A program made the translations under genes and the position numbers. Under the pieces are notes generated by a model. The model saw only the letters and a list, made by a program, of their open reading frames with translations, ran no database searches and was not told the DNA's origin. From contig NC_088331.1 of NCBI RefSeq assembly GCF_036884655.1, positions 21,587,001 to 21,651,000 of the forward strand: a stretch of DNA of 64,000 bases. Reading direction: 5' to 3'. This stretch comes from Musa acuminata AAA Group. Its lineage: Eukaryota; Streptophyta; Magnoliopsida; Zingiberales; Musaceae. Each line of letters starts with the position of its first letter. Position 1 is the stretch's first letter. Below, in pieces: positions 1 to 9,453 of the stretch.

Positions 1-255
1 CCGATTGAACTCATTTTTGTCCAATGCGCAAAATAAGGCATTCATAGCCTTTGCGTTTAAAGAAAAATTCTTCTTCTCCAAAACCGACCATTCGTTCATC
101 GGTTTGGAGGGAAGTTGAAAATCGTTTTCAATGATATTCCATAAATCCAGATTTAGAGAAATTAAGAAAACTCTCATTCGAGTTTTCCAATAAGTGTAGT
201 CCAATCCGTTAAAGAACGGTGGACGAAAGACCGAACAGCCCTCTTGAAAAGTCAT
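1..255 (-). CDS. Copia gag, N-terminal part, cut by window edge
   Basis: On the minus strand an uninterrupted frame runs from an ATG at 255 to the window edge, about 85 residues. It contains the motif DYTYWKTRMRVF and ends in KNEFNR, both shared with the longer gag at 44,426, so it is the start of a Copia capsid polyprotein (UBN2/Retrotran_gag_2 type). The start is supported by position: it lies about 40 bp inside a primer-binding site, as in the intact relative. No stop is seen. The rest of gag and any pol lie outside the window, so I cannot say whether the element is functional. Confidence 0.8.
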   Translation of the reverse strand, partial: MTFQEGCSVFRPPFFNGLDYTYWKTRMRVFLISLNLDLWNIIENDFQLPSKPMNEWSVLEKKNFSLNAKAMNALFCALDKNEFNR

Positions 256-291
256 TTCTCTCGGGTGTAAATCCGAAATGAGAAAAACCCC

Positions 292-305
292 GCTCTGATA
301 CCAAT
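292..305 (-). promoter_or_regulatory. Primer-binding site (tRNA-Met type)
   Basis: The complement reads TTGGTATCAGAGCG and lies directly inside the LTR edge at 306. TGGTATCAGAGC is the standard plant LTR-retroelement site complementary to the 3' end of initiator tRNA-Met. It marks the LTR to its right as the 5' LTR of a minus-strand element. Confidence 0.85.
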
Positions 306-434
306 TGTTAGGATCAAGAGCACTAAGAGGGGGGGGGTGAATTAGTGCAGCGGAAATCTTATAATAATTTAAGAACCAAAAGCTGCGTTCGTTCAAAAAC
401 TATTATGATGCAAAAGCAAATTCTCAGTTTGTAT

Positions 435-735
435 CTAAGTGCAGTTTGCGTCTAAGCGCAGATTGCGTTTAAGCGCAGTTTTGCGTCTAAGCGCAGTTTT
501 GCGTCTAAGCGCAGTTTTGCGTCTAAACTCAGATTTACGTCTAAATGCAGATTTACGTCTAAACGCAGATTTACGTCTAAACGTAGTTTTACGTCTAAAC
601 GCAGTTTTACGTCTAAACGCAGATTTACGTCTAAACGCAGTTTTACGTCTAAACGCAGTTTTACGTCTAAACGCAGATTTACGTCTAAACGCAGTTTTAC
701 GTCTAGACGCAGATTTACGTCTAAACTTTGAAACT
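435..735. repeat. 18 bp minisatellite in LTR A
   Basis: About 16 tandem copies of an 18 bp unit, whose minus-strand consensus is TTTAGACGTAAAACTGCG. Because 18 is divisible by three, the array is open in several frames and yields a meaningless FRRKTA-type peptide. It lies downstream of the LTR TATA box, so it would be in the transcribed part of the LTR. Homologous arrays are at 43,919 and 50,083. Confidence 0.9.
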
Positions 736-1507
736 CGTTTGTATACTCGCAGAAGGCAGTATGCAGTTGAAATCAAGACGTAAACGTGAACTGAAATCTG
801 ATGATTGAGCGAGGAAAGCCGATTTACGTCTGAATGCAGTTTTACGTCTAAATGTTGAAACTCGTTCGTAAAATCGTAGAGGACAGATTGCAGTTATTAA
901 TAGGATTAAAATGTAAGCGTAAACTGCAAGGAAGCTCGTTCGTAAAAGCGCGGAAAACAGTTCTGCAGAATCAAACGTAAACGTAAACTGTAATGTATGA
1001 AAATACGAGTTTACGTCTGAATGCAGATTTGGAAGAACAGCACTTAGAACTTGTTCGTGAAAGCGCAGAGAGCAGTAGTGATGAGGGAGGTTTGCAGTAA
1101 TGATAAAGTGCTCGAAAATAAACGCAAACCAGAGATTTAGAGTGGTTCGGTCAGCCTTGACCTACTCCACTTTTGGCTTCCTCCACCGATGAGGTTGCCG
1201 ACGTCAACTAGGTGCCTTCCTTCAATGGGCGAAGGCCAAACTTCCCTATTACAATTTCTCTCCTTTTGACAGGCTTAGGAGACAACCTTTACAGATGTTT
1301 TCTCTCCTCTCTTTTCAACTCAAACTTGAAGAACAGAAGGAGGAGGAAAACTAGCAGTTTTGAGCTCTAAGAACCACTGAAAAGATCAAGATTTCGGGTC
1401 AGTTCTTGCTCGATTCAGTGCTGAATGGGTGGGGTATTTATAGGCCCCAACCTAATTCAAAATTCGAGCTCAAAACGATCAAATCGATCAAATCCCAGAA
1501 TTCTGGG

Positions 1508-2090
1508 ATCAGGCGGTTGCACCTCTCGACTGGAGAGGTGGCACCGCCTGGCAGAGCTCGAAGACTGAGCTCTGCCGATTGCTTCTTCTCTGCCAGAGCT
1601 CGAAGACTGAGCTCAATGGTTGCATCACCTGGCAGAGCTCGAAGACTGAGCTTGGTGGTTGCATCACCTGGCAGAGCTCGAAATCTGAGCTCGGTGGTTG
1701 CATCACTTGGCAAAGCTCCAAACTGAGCTCAAGCTGATGCACCATTCTGCCATAGCTCGAAGACTGAGCTTGGTGAATGCATCACCTGGCAAAGCTCGAG
1801 ACTGAGCTCAGGCTGATGCACCACTCTGCCAAAGCTCGAAGACTGAGCTTGGTGGTTGCATCGCCTGGCAGAGCTCGGAACTTGAGCTCTGGCGGTGCAA
1901 CCTCTTGGCTGGAGCGGTTGCACCTCCCAGCCTTGCAACCCTGGCGGTTGCACCTCCTGGCTGGGGCGGTTGCACCTCCCAGCCCCACAGCCCAGGCGGT
2001 TGCACCTCCTGGCTGGGGCGGTTGCACCTCTCAACCCCACAGCCCAGGCGGTTGCACCTCCTGGCTGGGGCGGTTGCACCTCCTGGTGCA
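1508..2090. repeat. GC-rich hairpin-forming array upstream of the LTR A promoter
   Basis: Two interspersed repeat types fill this stretch. One is about 40 bp, built around GAGCTCGAAGACTGAGCTC; the other is about 54 bp, built around GGCGGTTGCACCTCC. Many copies are imperfect inverted repeats able to fold. In LTR orientation the array sits directly upstream of the TATA box. Apparent reading frames here on both strands are by-products of the repeat period. Confidence 0.85.
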
Positions 2091-2941
2091 ATCAGGGTCC
2101 GAATGGTTCACTCCATTCGACCCACTTTGAATCTTTTCAGGGGCCCAATTGCCCCAAGATTAAGCTAATGGGATCACCTCCCATTTTCATGCTTAATCAT
2201 CGTGCTAACTACGATTATCTCTAAGACAACTTCTGCAGCTTGCTCCGATGCGTCAATCGCTTCTTCCGGCGAGTTTCCTGCCAACTTCCGTCGATCAACC
2301 GATAACCCTCGGTGATCCTTCTGCGGACATCCGGCATACTCCTGGACTTTGCGACGATCCACTTGGCGAGTTCCGACGAGCTTCGCTTGGCAAGCTTCTG
2401 GACTTCTCGGATCTGTTTTCTCTGAACCTCCGACGACCGTCCGAACTTCCGTCGAACTCTCGAACTCCCAACGTAATCATGATCTTGACTCCGGCGCAAC
2501 TCCTGCTGCTTGTCTTACTCTCATCGTAGTTAATCCTGCACACTTAAAACAAAACTTCAATCGAGACAATTAATCCTAAGCAATTAACCAAGTTGTCCGA
2601 CATGTCATTGGTCCCTCGACGCTTCGTCCGATTCTTCGGCGCATCGTCCTCTCGTGCAGCCTATTGCCCAATCGGCCAGTTGACTCCGCAACTCCGATAT
2701 CCTTGGCACAATACCCGCTCTTCTTGGCCCGATGCCCGAGTCCACGGCCCGAAGCCTTCTGTCGATACGTCGACCGATCCACCGGCCCGACGTCCAATCT
2801 TCTGACATGATCCTTCGGCACAACATGATTTTCCTGCTTTAATTGTCTCATCCTGATCGAAGCATCCTGCGTCACTCAAAACGCAGATTAAATCATAAAC
2901 ATATATCAAGTAGTTTCATCATCAAAATACGAGATTCAACA

Positions 2942-3064
2942 TCTTGGTGGTCCAAGCTTTCCATCTCTCAACATAATCTCCATAAGGTAACACTTGAAAT
3001 CCCTCTTTTCTTTTCTCTTTCCCTTGGTTATTTTTCACAATTTCATCATCATCTTGTCTAGATA
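2942..3064 (+). mobile_element. Internal leader of a plus-strand LTR element
   Basis: Sequence between the edge of LTR A and the frame at 3,065. It is TC-rich and resembles an untranslated leader. The element's own 5' LTR is not visible: LTR A sits where it would be expected, consistent with insertion of the minus element here. Confidence 0.4.
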
Positions 3065-4180
3065 ATGGCTCCTAAGAGATCAAAAGGAAAAATGATTGAA
3101 GGAGATTCATATGACCATGATCTTTTTAGATCAAAAGAGGTAGCCCTTAGCTTTCCAAAATTTGAAACACGATATATCCATAAGGGAAAATATGTTGATC
3201 TGGATGAACTAGAGGACTTAGAACCCATTAGGTGGTTTGCACACCTAGAAGCTCTACCTCTACTACAATTAGATGAACCAATCTATCCGCGGTTAGTTAG
3301 ATTGTTCTATGCCAACCTATATGAGGACAACGATAGCCTAAGCACTTACCTTCTAGGAACACCCATTAGAATATTTGACAGCACTATTTGTGAGCTAATT
3401 GGCATAACTGAAAAAGATAGGGGATGCTATTTTAAAGGTAAATGGGACGTCAACACAATATGAGCAACCTATACCGAAGCCGTAGAAACAATTTTTACAA
3501 ATCCAAACCTTGGCTTCCTACCCAAGAGCTGTGAACACTTACTGCCTTTCAACTCTAAAATTCTTCATCGCATTATCACAAGCATCATATTCCCCAAATA
3601 ATTTCATCTTGACGAAATAAGTCAAATAGAGATAAGTACCATGTATTGGATTATGACCGGTCAGCATAATTGTTTTGGGTACTCAATTCGGCAACACATG
3701 CAGGATATTATGGCTAAAGATACTATGTTGCCATATGGGAGGTTAATCACTAGAATTCTTCATACCTATGACATTTGCATCCCACCCGATGAAGAATCTA
3801 TTCAAAATGATCGATATAACATAATAAATAAAAACCTACTGAAAAGACTTAGGTGCACATTTAGCAATGGCATATGGGTTAGGCAGCCTAGAAGGACTGA
3901 TCCAATTCCTCCACCAATAGAACACCCCGAAACACCAATTCTTATGGGAAATGAATCTCCTCCTCCTAGTCCCTTTGGCGCAGCACCTTCAGCTCCTGTT
4001 TCCTCCTCTGAAGATCTCATTATGGCGGAACTGTCTCAGATCAAATTCCAGCAAGATCAACTCAAATCACAGCAAGAACAAATTCAAAATCAACAAGTTG
4101 AAATTTTGAAGACACTACGACAAATGAATGAAAAAATAGATATCATGTATCAGCACTGTGGATTACCTCCTAAAGATTAA
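3065..4180 (+). pseudogene. Plant transposon-associated protein with two in-frame stops
   Basis: One continuous frame of 371 codons from ATG 3,065 to TAA 4,180 is interrupted only by TGA at 3,461 and TAA at 3,599. The N-terminal part has a basic start (MAPKRSKGK) and a globular region including LVRLFYANLYEDND and GTPIRI. This style resembles the loosely defined 'putative plant transposon protein' families found next to retroelements. The C-terminal part has a proline-rich linker, then a glutamine-rich heptad segment (about residues 320-360) likely to form a coiled coil. It shows no CCHC, protease or RT motif, so it is not an ordinary gag-pol. A polypurine tract and LTR follow at 4,826, placing it inside an LTR element, perhaps as an accessory or captured frame. 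Function is unknown. Confidence 0.6.
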
Positions 4181-4825
4181 ATTGATGTATCTTTTTATTC
4201 TGTTCTGTTTACTTTTAACAAGTTGAAAGTTTGTCATCGTTTGAACGATAACTGATCCTTCCTTTTAGATAACTACTGTTTTGATATGCATAAATGATGA
4301 TTTCTTTTGGATAAACTATTTCTGGCAAATTTGAATGATGAATTTTGTTTACTATTAAATGCTAAACTTTTTTAATGATTCAATGATCATTTTGAGTGAA
4401 TTCTATGATCATCAATTAGATGGCTTGTCTCTTTTTGTTGATGACAAAGGGGGAGAAGTGATGACTAAGTGATGACTTACACCATATCGATAGCATGACT
4501 TATATGAATTACAAAAACTTGTGTGATATGAATGTCTTATATGCCTTGCAAAATCCTTGAAAATATCACATGATTAATTGATCATATTGAAAGCATGCCT
4601 TACATCTATATCATGAAATTTATATTGAAAATCTTTATCTTCTATCGTAGTAAAATTCGTACTTACTACTATTTAATGAGGATTACGATAAGCTCTACGG
4701 TTAGAACTTATCAGGTTATGCTTGAATCCAATGGGATGAAATTCAAGTGTTTTTATCTTCTCCTAATATGGCATATAGATAGGGGGAGTTATGTTTAACT
4801 CCGTCATCAATTGATTGTCATCATC
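4181..4825. other. Non-coding 3' internal region of the LTR element
   Basis: AT-rich sequence without a convincing gene. It contains GATGACAAAGGGGGAGAAG at about 4,440, a purine-rich tract repeated in the other elements of this family at about 7,460, 12,845 and 47,665, possibly a secondary polypurine tract. Confidence 0.5.
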
Positions 4826-4839
4826 AAAAAGGGGGAGAT
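4826..4839 (+). promoter_or_regulatory. Polypurine tract
   Basis: AAAAAGGGGGAGAT immediately before the LTR start at 4,840. Such a tract primes plus-strand DNA synthesis in LTR retroelements. The same motif precedes the LTR at 48,190. Confidence 0.8.
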
Positions 4840-5984
4840 TGTTGAATCTCGGATTTTGATGATATAATCAATTGGTGGGTTAATTGATCTAATCCATATT
4901 ACTGAGGTAAGTGTGCAGGATTAACTACGATAACCAGAAAACATAAAGCAAGGATACCGGAGTCAAGTTCGATGGACGTTTAAGAGTCCGAAGAATCGTC
5001 GGAGATGCTGCCGGAACCAACCGAGAAGAAATCGGGAACCTGTCGGAATTTTCGGAAGTTCGCCGAAGAGATTGTCGGAGGTTCACGGAGATCACCGAGA
5101 AGGCTCGGCTACTCGTTAAAGTCATCACAAGTTCGGGAGCTTGATGGGAGTCCGTCGGAAGAAGTTCGTCGGAAAGCTCGCCGGAACAAGACTCGACGTT
5201 CGCGGTTGAAAACTTGCTTAAGATGTGTTTTGTTATGTAGTTCACTTGTAATTAGGATTAGGATTAAAAGATAATCCTATATCCTGGTTAGGGGCCAACT
5301 GGGCCCAAAGTCAGATTTGGTTTGGGCTAAAATTAAGCCAAACCAGTGAACCGGAGAGCCAAGCGGTGGCACCACCTGGCTGGGCGGTGACACCACCTGG
5401 GCTGGGCGGTTGCACCGTCCAGCATCGGGAACATAAGAGAATTCAAATTTTTGGAGCCCAAATTTGAATCCTCTTGAGGCCTATAAATATCTCTCAAGTC
5501 TCAGCTGAGAACACAACTTTTTGAGTAGCAAGTGATTGAGAGAAAAGTCTTAGAAGAGTCTTTGCCTTTCTTGTTTTCAATTTGCTAGTGTTCACCTCCT
5601 TCTTTCTTGCTGAAATTCTGTAAGAGAGTGAACCGCTTGTAAAAGTTGTAAGAGGGGTATTTACCCTTCCCTTTCAAGAGATTTGCTAGTGGAAGGTGGG
5701 AGCCTCATCGAAGAGGGGCCTCTCATGTGGATGTAGGTCACTTGACCGAACCACTTTAAAAAGGCGTAATCTCTGGTTTGTATTTCATTACTACTATTTA
5801 CATTACTGCAAACCCTCTTACTTGCTTTATTTCCTCATTACATTTACTGCACAACTTTGCGAATACGCTTTCAAGTTAAGCACTTCCGATTCCGATTTTT
5901 ATCGTACGAAAGATTTGTCGAAACCAACGTTTTAAGTCGCTGCACTAATTCACCCCCCCTCTTAGTGCCGCTCCGATCCTAACA
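4840..5984 (+). repeat. 3' LTR (1.15 kb) of the ORF-bearing element
   Basis: Starts TGTTGAATCTCGG and ends CGATCCTAACA. It contains a TATA box at 5,482, preceded at about 5,360-5,425 by a short GC-rich GGCGGTGGCACC-type array. It is followed by CCTTTGAATT and not by a primer-binding site, so it is a 3' LTR. It lacks both the 18 bp minisatellite and the additional 5' LTR segment of LTR A. Confidence 0.85.
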
Positions 5985-7633
5985 CCTTTGAATTATTCCC
6001 TTCTCCTTTCAATTTTTGAATTTATACATGTTATATGTCAAACATTTGAAACCATGTTTTGGTATCATGTATATCTAAGAAATGTTGATTTGACAAATTG
6101 AATGAGTTGAAAAAGAATGATGATTTTTCTCTTGAATATAACTTGTGATATTTTTTATATAAATCATCATTTTGATTTCTTGACATTCGATACATGAGAT
6201 TTTATTATGAATCAAAAGTTCTCATTAATCGATCTCCTACAATTCTACTTGATATTTTCATAAGAGGAGATTTTCTAACTGAATCATGATTTTTCCTTGT
6301 GAGTTCTTGGATTTATTACTTGATTTTCTTTTAAAATAATATCTCTTCTTTGTACTCCTATGATTTTTCTTGATATTTTATTTAAAGAAGATATTTACTA
6401 TATGAATCATGTCTTTTGGTATTCAAATGATTTTATCCTTCTTGACATGATTTCTTTGTATTTATGGCTTGCATGGCTTGAAATGTTTTGGAATGATGCA
6501 TGCAACACTATGATTTTTCCCTTAGATAAAAATGCATGCAACACTATGATTTTTCCCTTAGATAAAAAGGCATGCAATACTTTGATTTTTTTTGAAATAA
6601 TGTGAAAATCAATAATTATAATTTTATGATAGAATGATGATTTTGAATCATGCATGTAATGATGATGTTATATACATGATGATTTGGCATTATGCATGCA
6701 ATACTTATGCCTTTTATTATGATGTATATGATGTATTGCATATGATGTGAATCATGATTAAAATTACCTTAATTTGAATTCAAGGTTTATCTCAATTATG
6801 GAATTTTGAAATAAGAATGATTACTCATCTTTGTCATGATTTAGAAATTGACGCAAAGGGTCTTCCCTTCTTTTTGATATTGACAATGGGGGAGAAATAT
6901 CGCTAGCTCATCTTGCAAAATTTAGAAACATGCACTTTGCAAAGGAAGCAAATATTTACTAGCTTACATATTGCAAGGAAAAGAACTTGACATCTTGAAC
7001 ATCATAAAAATTTGCTATCTTGTATGATGTAAAATTTGCTAGAATTGCTAGCTTGTGATCTAAAGAGAAGCAAAAAGTTGCTATCTCAAAAGAAACAAAT
7101 TGCACAATTCAAGAAAAAAGCAAAAATTCCACTTCTCAAAAGAGAAGAAATTGCTATCTTGAACATCACCGAGAATTTCTAGCTTGAAATCTCAAGAAAA
7201 TGCAAAAATGTTCTATCATGCCTATCTCAAGAAAAGCAAATATGCCAACTTGCATATCTTTGAATGTGCTATCTTGTATGCTGCAAAATTTGCATATCTA
7301 AAACTTGATAGCTTGAATGTTCTAAGCATGATATAACACTTGCTAAATTTTCTAGCTTCAAAACTACATGATGATAAAACTTGATATTATGTTTTTCATG
7401 GAATGAGTTGAACTTACATCACAAACACAAGAATAGTTATACTTCTCCTTTTTGTTGATGACAAAGGGGGAGAAGTATGTTGATGACTTGACATGTTATG
7501 CATAAGTTTATGATGACATGTTGGTTAGATTTTTAAATCCAAGAGTTCTATCAATATGGCATATTGATAGGGGGAGTTTGTTTAAACTCCGGGAGTTAAG
7601 GTTAACTCCGTCATCAAGTGGTTGTCATCATCA
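5985..7633. mobile_element. Non-coding 3' internal region of another family element
   Basis: AT-rich sequence with no supportable gene. From about 6,890 to 7,400 it holds many degenerate copies of a motif around GCTAGCTTG / CAAGCTAGC at irregular spacing. The same motif, inverted, fills the internal regions at 51,200-52,100 and 56,350-57,050. It ends in a polypurine tract and LTR, so it is the tail of an LTR element whose 5' part is missing. Confidence 0.6.
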
Positions 7634-7646
7634 AAAAGGGAGAGAT
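7634..7646 (+). promoter_or_regulatory. Polypurine tract
   Basis: AAAAAGGGAGAGAT directly before the LTR start at 7,647, a one-base variant of the tract at 4,826. Confidence 0.75.
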
Positions 7647-9333
7647 TGTTGAATCTCGTATTTTGATGATGAAACCACTTGATATTTGTTTATGTTTTAA
7701 TCTGAGTTTTGAGTGACGCAGGATGCTTCGATCAGGATGAGACAATTAAAGTAGGAAAAATCATGTTGTGCCGGAGGAACATGTTAGAAGATTGGACGTC
7801 GGGCCGGTGGATCGATCGACGTATCGACAAAAGGCTTCGGGCCGTGGACTCGGGCATCGGGCCAAGAAGAGCGGGTATTGTGCCAAGGATATCGGAGTTG
7901 CAGAGTCAACTAGCCGATTGGGCAATAGGCCACAGGAGAGGACGATGCGCCGAATAATCAGACGAAGCGTCGAGGGACCAATGACATGCCGGACAACTTT
8001 GTTGTACATGTGCAGGATTAACTACGGTGGAAGTAAGACATGCAGCACGAGTTGCGTCGGAGTCAAGACTATGATCACGTTAGGAGTTCGACGGAAGTTC
8101 GGACGGTCGTCGGAGGTTCTATGGGAACAAATCCGAGAAGTCCAGGAGCTTGCCAAAAGAAGCTCGTCGGAACTCGCTAAGTGGATCGTCACAAGTCTAG
8201 GAGTTTGCTGGAAGTCCGTCAGAGCATCGCCAAAGGTTCATCGGATATTTGCCGGAAGTTCGCTAGAAACTCGCCGAATGAAGCGATTGACGCACCAGAG
8301 CAAGTTGTAGTAAATGCCTTAAATTTCGTAGTTAGCATGTAGATTAAGTTAGGAATGGGAGGTGATCCCATTAACTTAATCTGGGGGTAATTAGGCCCTT
8401 AATAGACCCAAATTGGGTCGAATAGATCAACCCATTCAGACCAGAATTCCTGCTAGGCGGTGGCACCGCCCAAGAGAGGGTCTCCCAGGAACACTGGGCG
8501 GTGCAACCACCCCAGGCAAGCGGTGGCAATGCCTAGGCTTAGTCTCCGAGCGAGACTGGGTGGTGCAACCGCCCCTGACAGGCGGTGGAACTGCCTGAGC
8601 TCGGTCTCTGAGCTTTGCCAGGCGGTGGCACCGCCAGGGCTCAGTCTCCGAGCAAGACTAGGCGGTGCAACCGCCCCTGTCAAGCGGTGGCACCGCCTAG
8701 AGGATCAGTCTCCGAGTTGCCAGGCGGTTGTATTGCCCCAGTCAGGAGGTGGTACCGCCAAGACCCCGGAAATCCAGGAAATGATATTTTTGAGCTCCAA
8801 ATTCAAACCAGTTTAGAGCCTATAAATACCCCTCCCATCCCTGGGTAAAACACACAAGCACAGCTACTGCAATCTTTAGAATTCCCCTTCTCTAGCTTAA
8901 GTGTTAGAATTTTGTTTGAGGAGAATAAGTGCTTGTAAGGGTTGTCTCCTAAACCCGGTAAATGGAGAAGAGGGGTGTAAGAAGTAGGTTGATCTTCGCC
9001 TAGTAAAGGAAGATCGTTAGTGGATGCCGGTGGCCTTGACAGAAGGGGAATCGAAGGAGTGGATGTAGGTCACGATTGACCGAACCACTATAAACTCTCG
9101 TCTTCTCTGGTTTGCATTTATTTTTGCTGCTTACCTTACTGCAAACCTCCATATGTGCTTTACTTACTCATTACTTTTGCTGCACTCATTTATGAACTCG
9201 CTTTCAAGTTAAGTTTCCGAAAACGATTTTACAACGGAAAATATTTCATCGTACGAACGTAGTTTTAAACGTCGAAAGCTTTTCGCTGCACTAATTCACT
9301 CCTCCCCCCCTCTTAGTGCTCTTGATCCTAACA
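7647..9333 (+). repeat. 3' LTR (1.69 kb) inserted in a gag remnant
   Basis: Starts TGTTGAATCTCG and ends TGATCCTAACA, with a TATA box at 8,821. It carries the additional 5' segment (about 7,715-8,010) shared with LTR A and the LTRs at 54,464 and 59,486. No primer-binding site follows. Instead the coding remnant of another element's gag resumes (WVPKG motif at 9,343), so this is a 3' LTR lying inside older gag sequence. Confidence 0.85.
8455..8765. repeat. GC-rich GGCGGTGGCACCGCC array upstream of LTR TATA box
   Basis: About eight imperfect copies of a 40 bp unit containing GGCGGTGGCACCGCC or GGCGGTGCAACCGCC. These are six-base inverted arms around a three-base loop. It lies about 60 bp upstream of the TATA box, the same placement as in the other LTRs of the window. 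Confidence 0.8.
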
Positions 9334-9453
9334 AAGTTGATATGGGTTCCTAAAGGAACTATAAATAATTCAATGATGAATGATAAAATTAGTAGATCAA
9401 TTTTTAAGGCACCCAAAATCAAATGGGTACCTAATAATCATCCTCTTTTGTAG
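9334..9453 (+). pseudogene. Copia gag C-terminal remnant
   Basis: Frame with WVPKG at the start and KWVPNNHPLL then TAG at 9,451. It aligns with the last 40 residues of the gag ending at 46,009. The upstream gag, including both zinc knuckles, has been separated by the LTR at 7,647-9,333. The stop is in frame with the following pol remnant, as in the younger element. Confidence 0.75.

Larger units (their letters stand above)
306..2941 (-). repeat. 5' LTR of minus-strand Copia element (LTR A)
   Basis: On the minus strand this 2.64 kb block starts TGTTGAATCTCG and ends GATCCTAACA, with TG...CA ends. A TATA box reads out at 1,435-1,442 (complement). It carries the 18 bp minisatellite and the GC-rich array found in the LTRs at 42,026 and 48,190. 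It also carries, at about 2,560-2,880, a segment absent from those two but present in the LTRs at 7,647, 54,464 and 59,486. It therefore looks like the full-length form of the family or a recombinant between subfamilies. Confidence 0.85.

Noticed and set aside
292..305. tRNA genes suggested by TGGTATCAGAGC stretches throughout the window
   Set aside because: These are 12-base primer-binding sites complementary to the tRNA 3' end; no cloverleaf or A/B box is present around them.
435..735. Possible CRISPR-like array
   Set aside because: Units are directly abutting 18 bp repeats without spacers, in a plant LTR.
435..783. Long arginine/lysine-rich reading frames (FRRKTA or LRLNA repeats) on both strands, also at 43,862-44,228 and 50,026-50,392
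   Set aside because: They are produced by an 18 bp minisatellite whose period is a multiple of three; no start context, no family, and both strands are equally open.
1406..2224. Overlapping GC-rich frames with GCTSWLGRLHL-like repeats, also at 42,412-43,212 and 48,576-49,376
   Set aside because: They come from the hairpin arrays in LTR promoters and occur in several frames at once.
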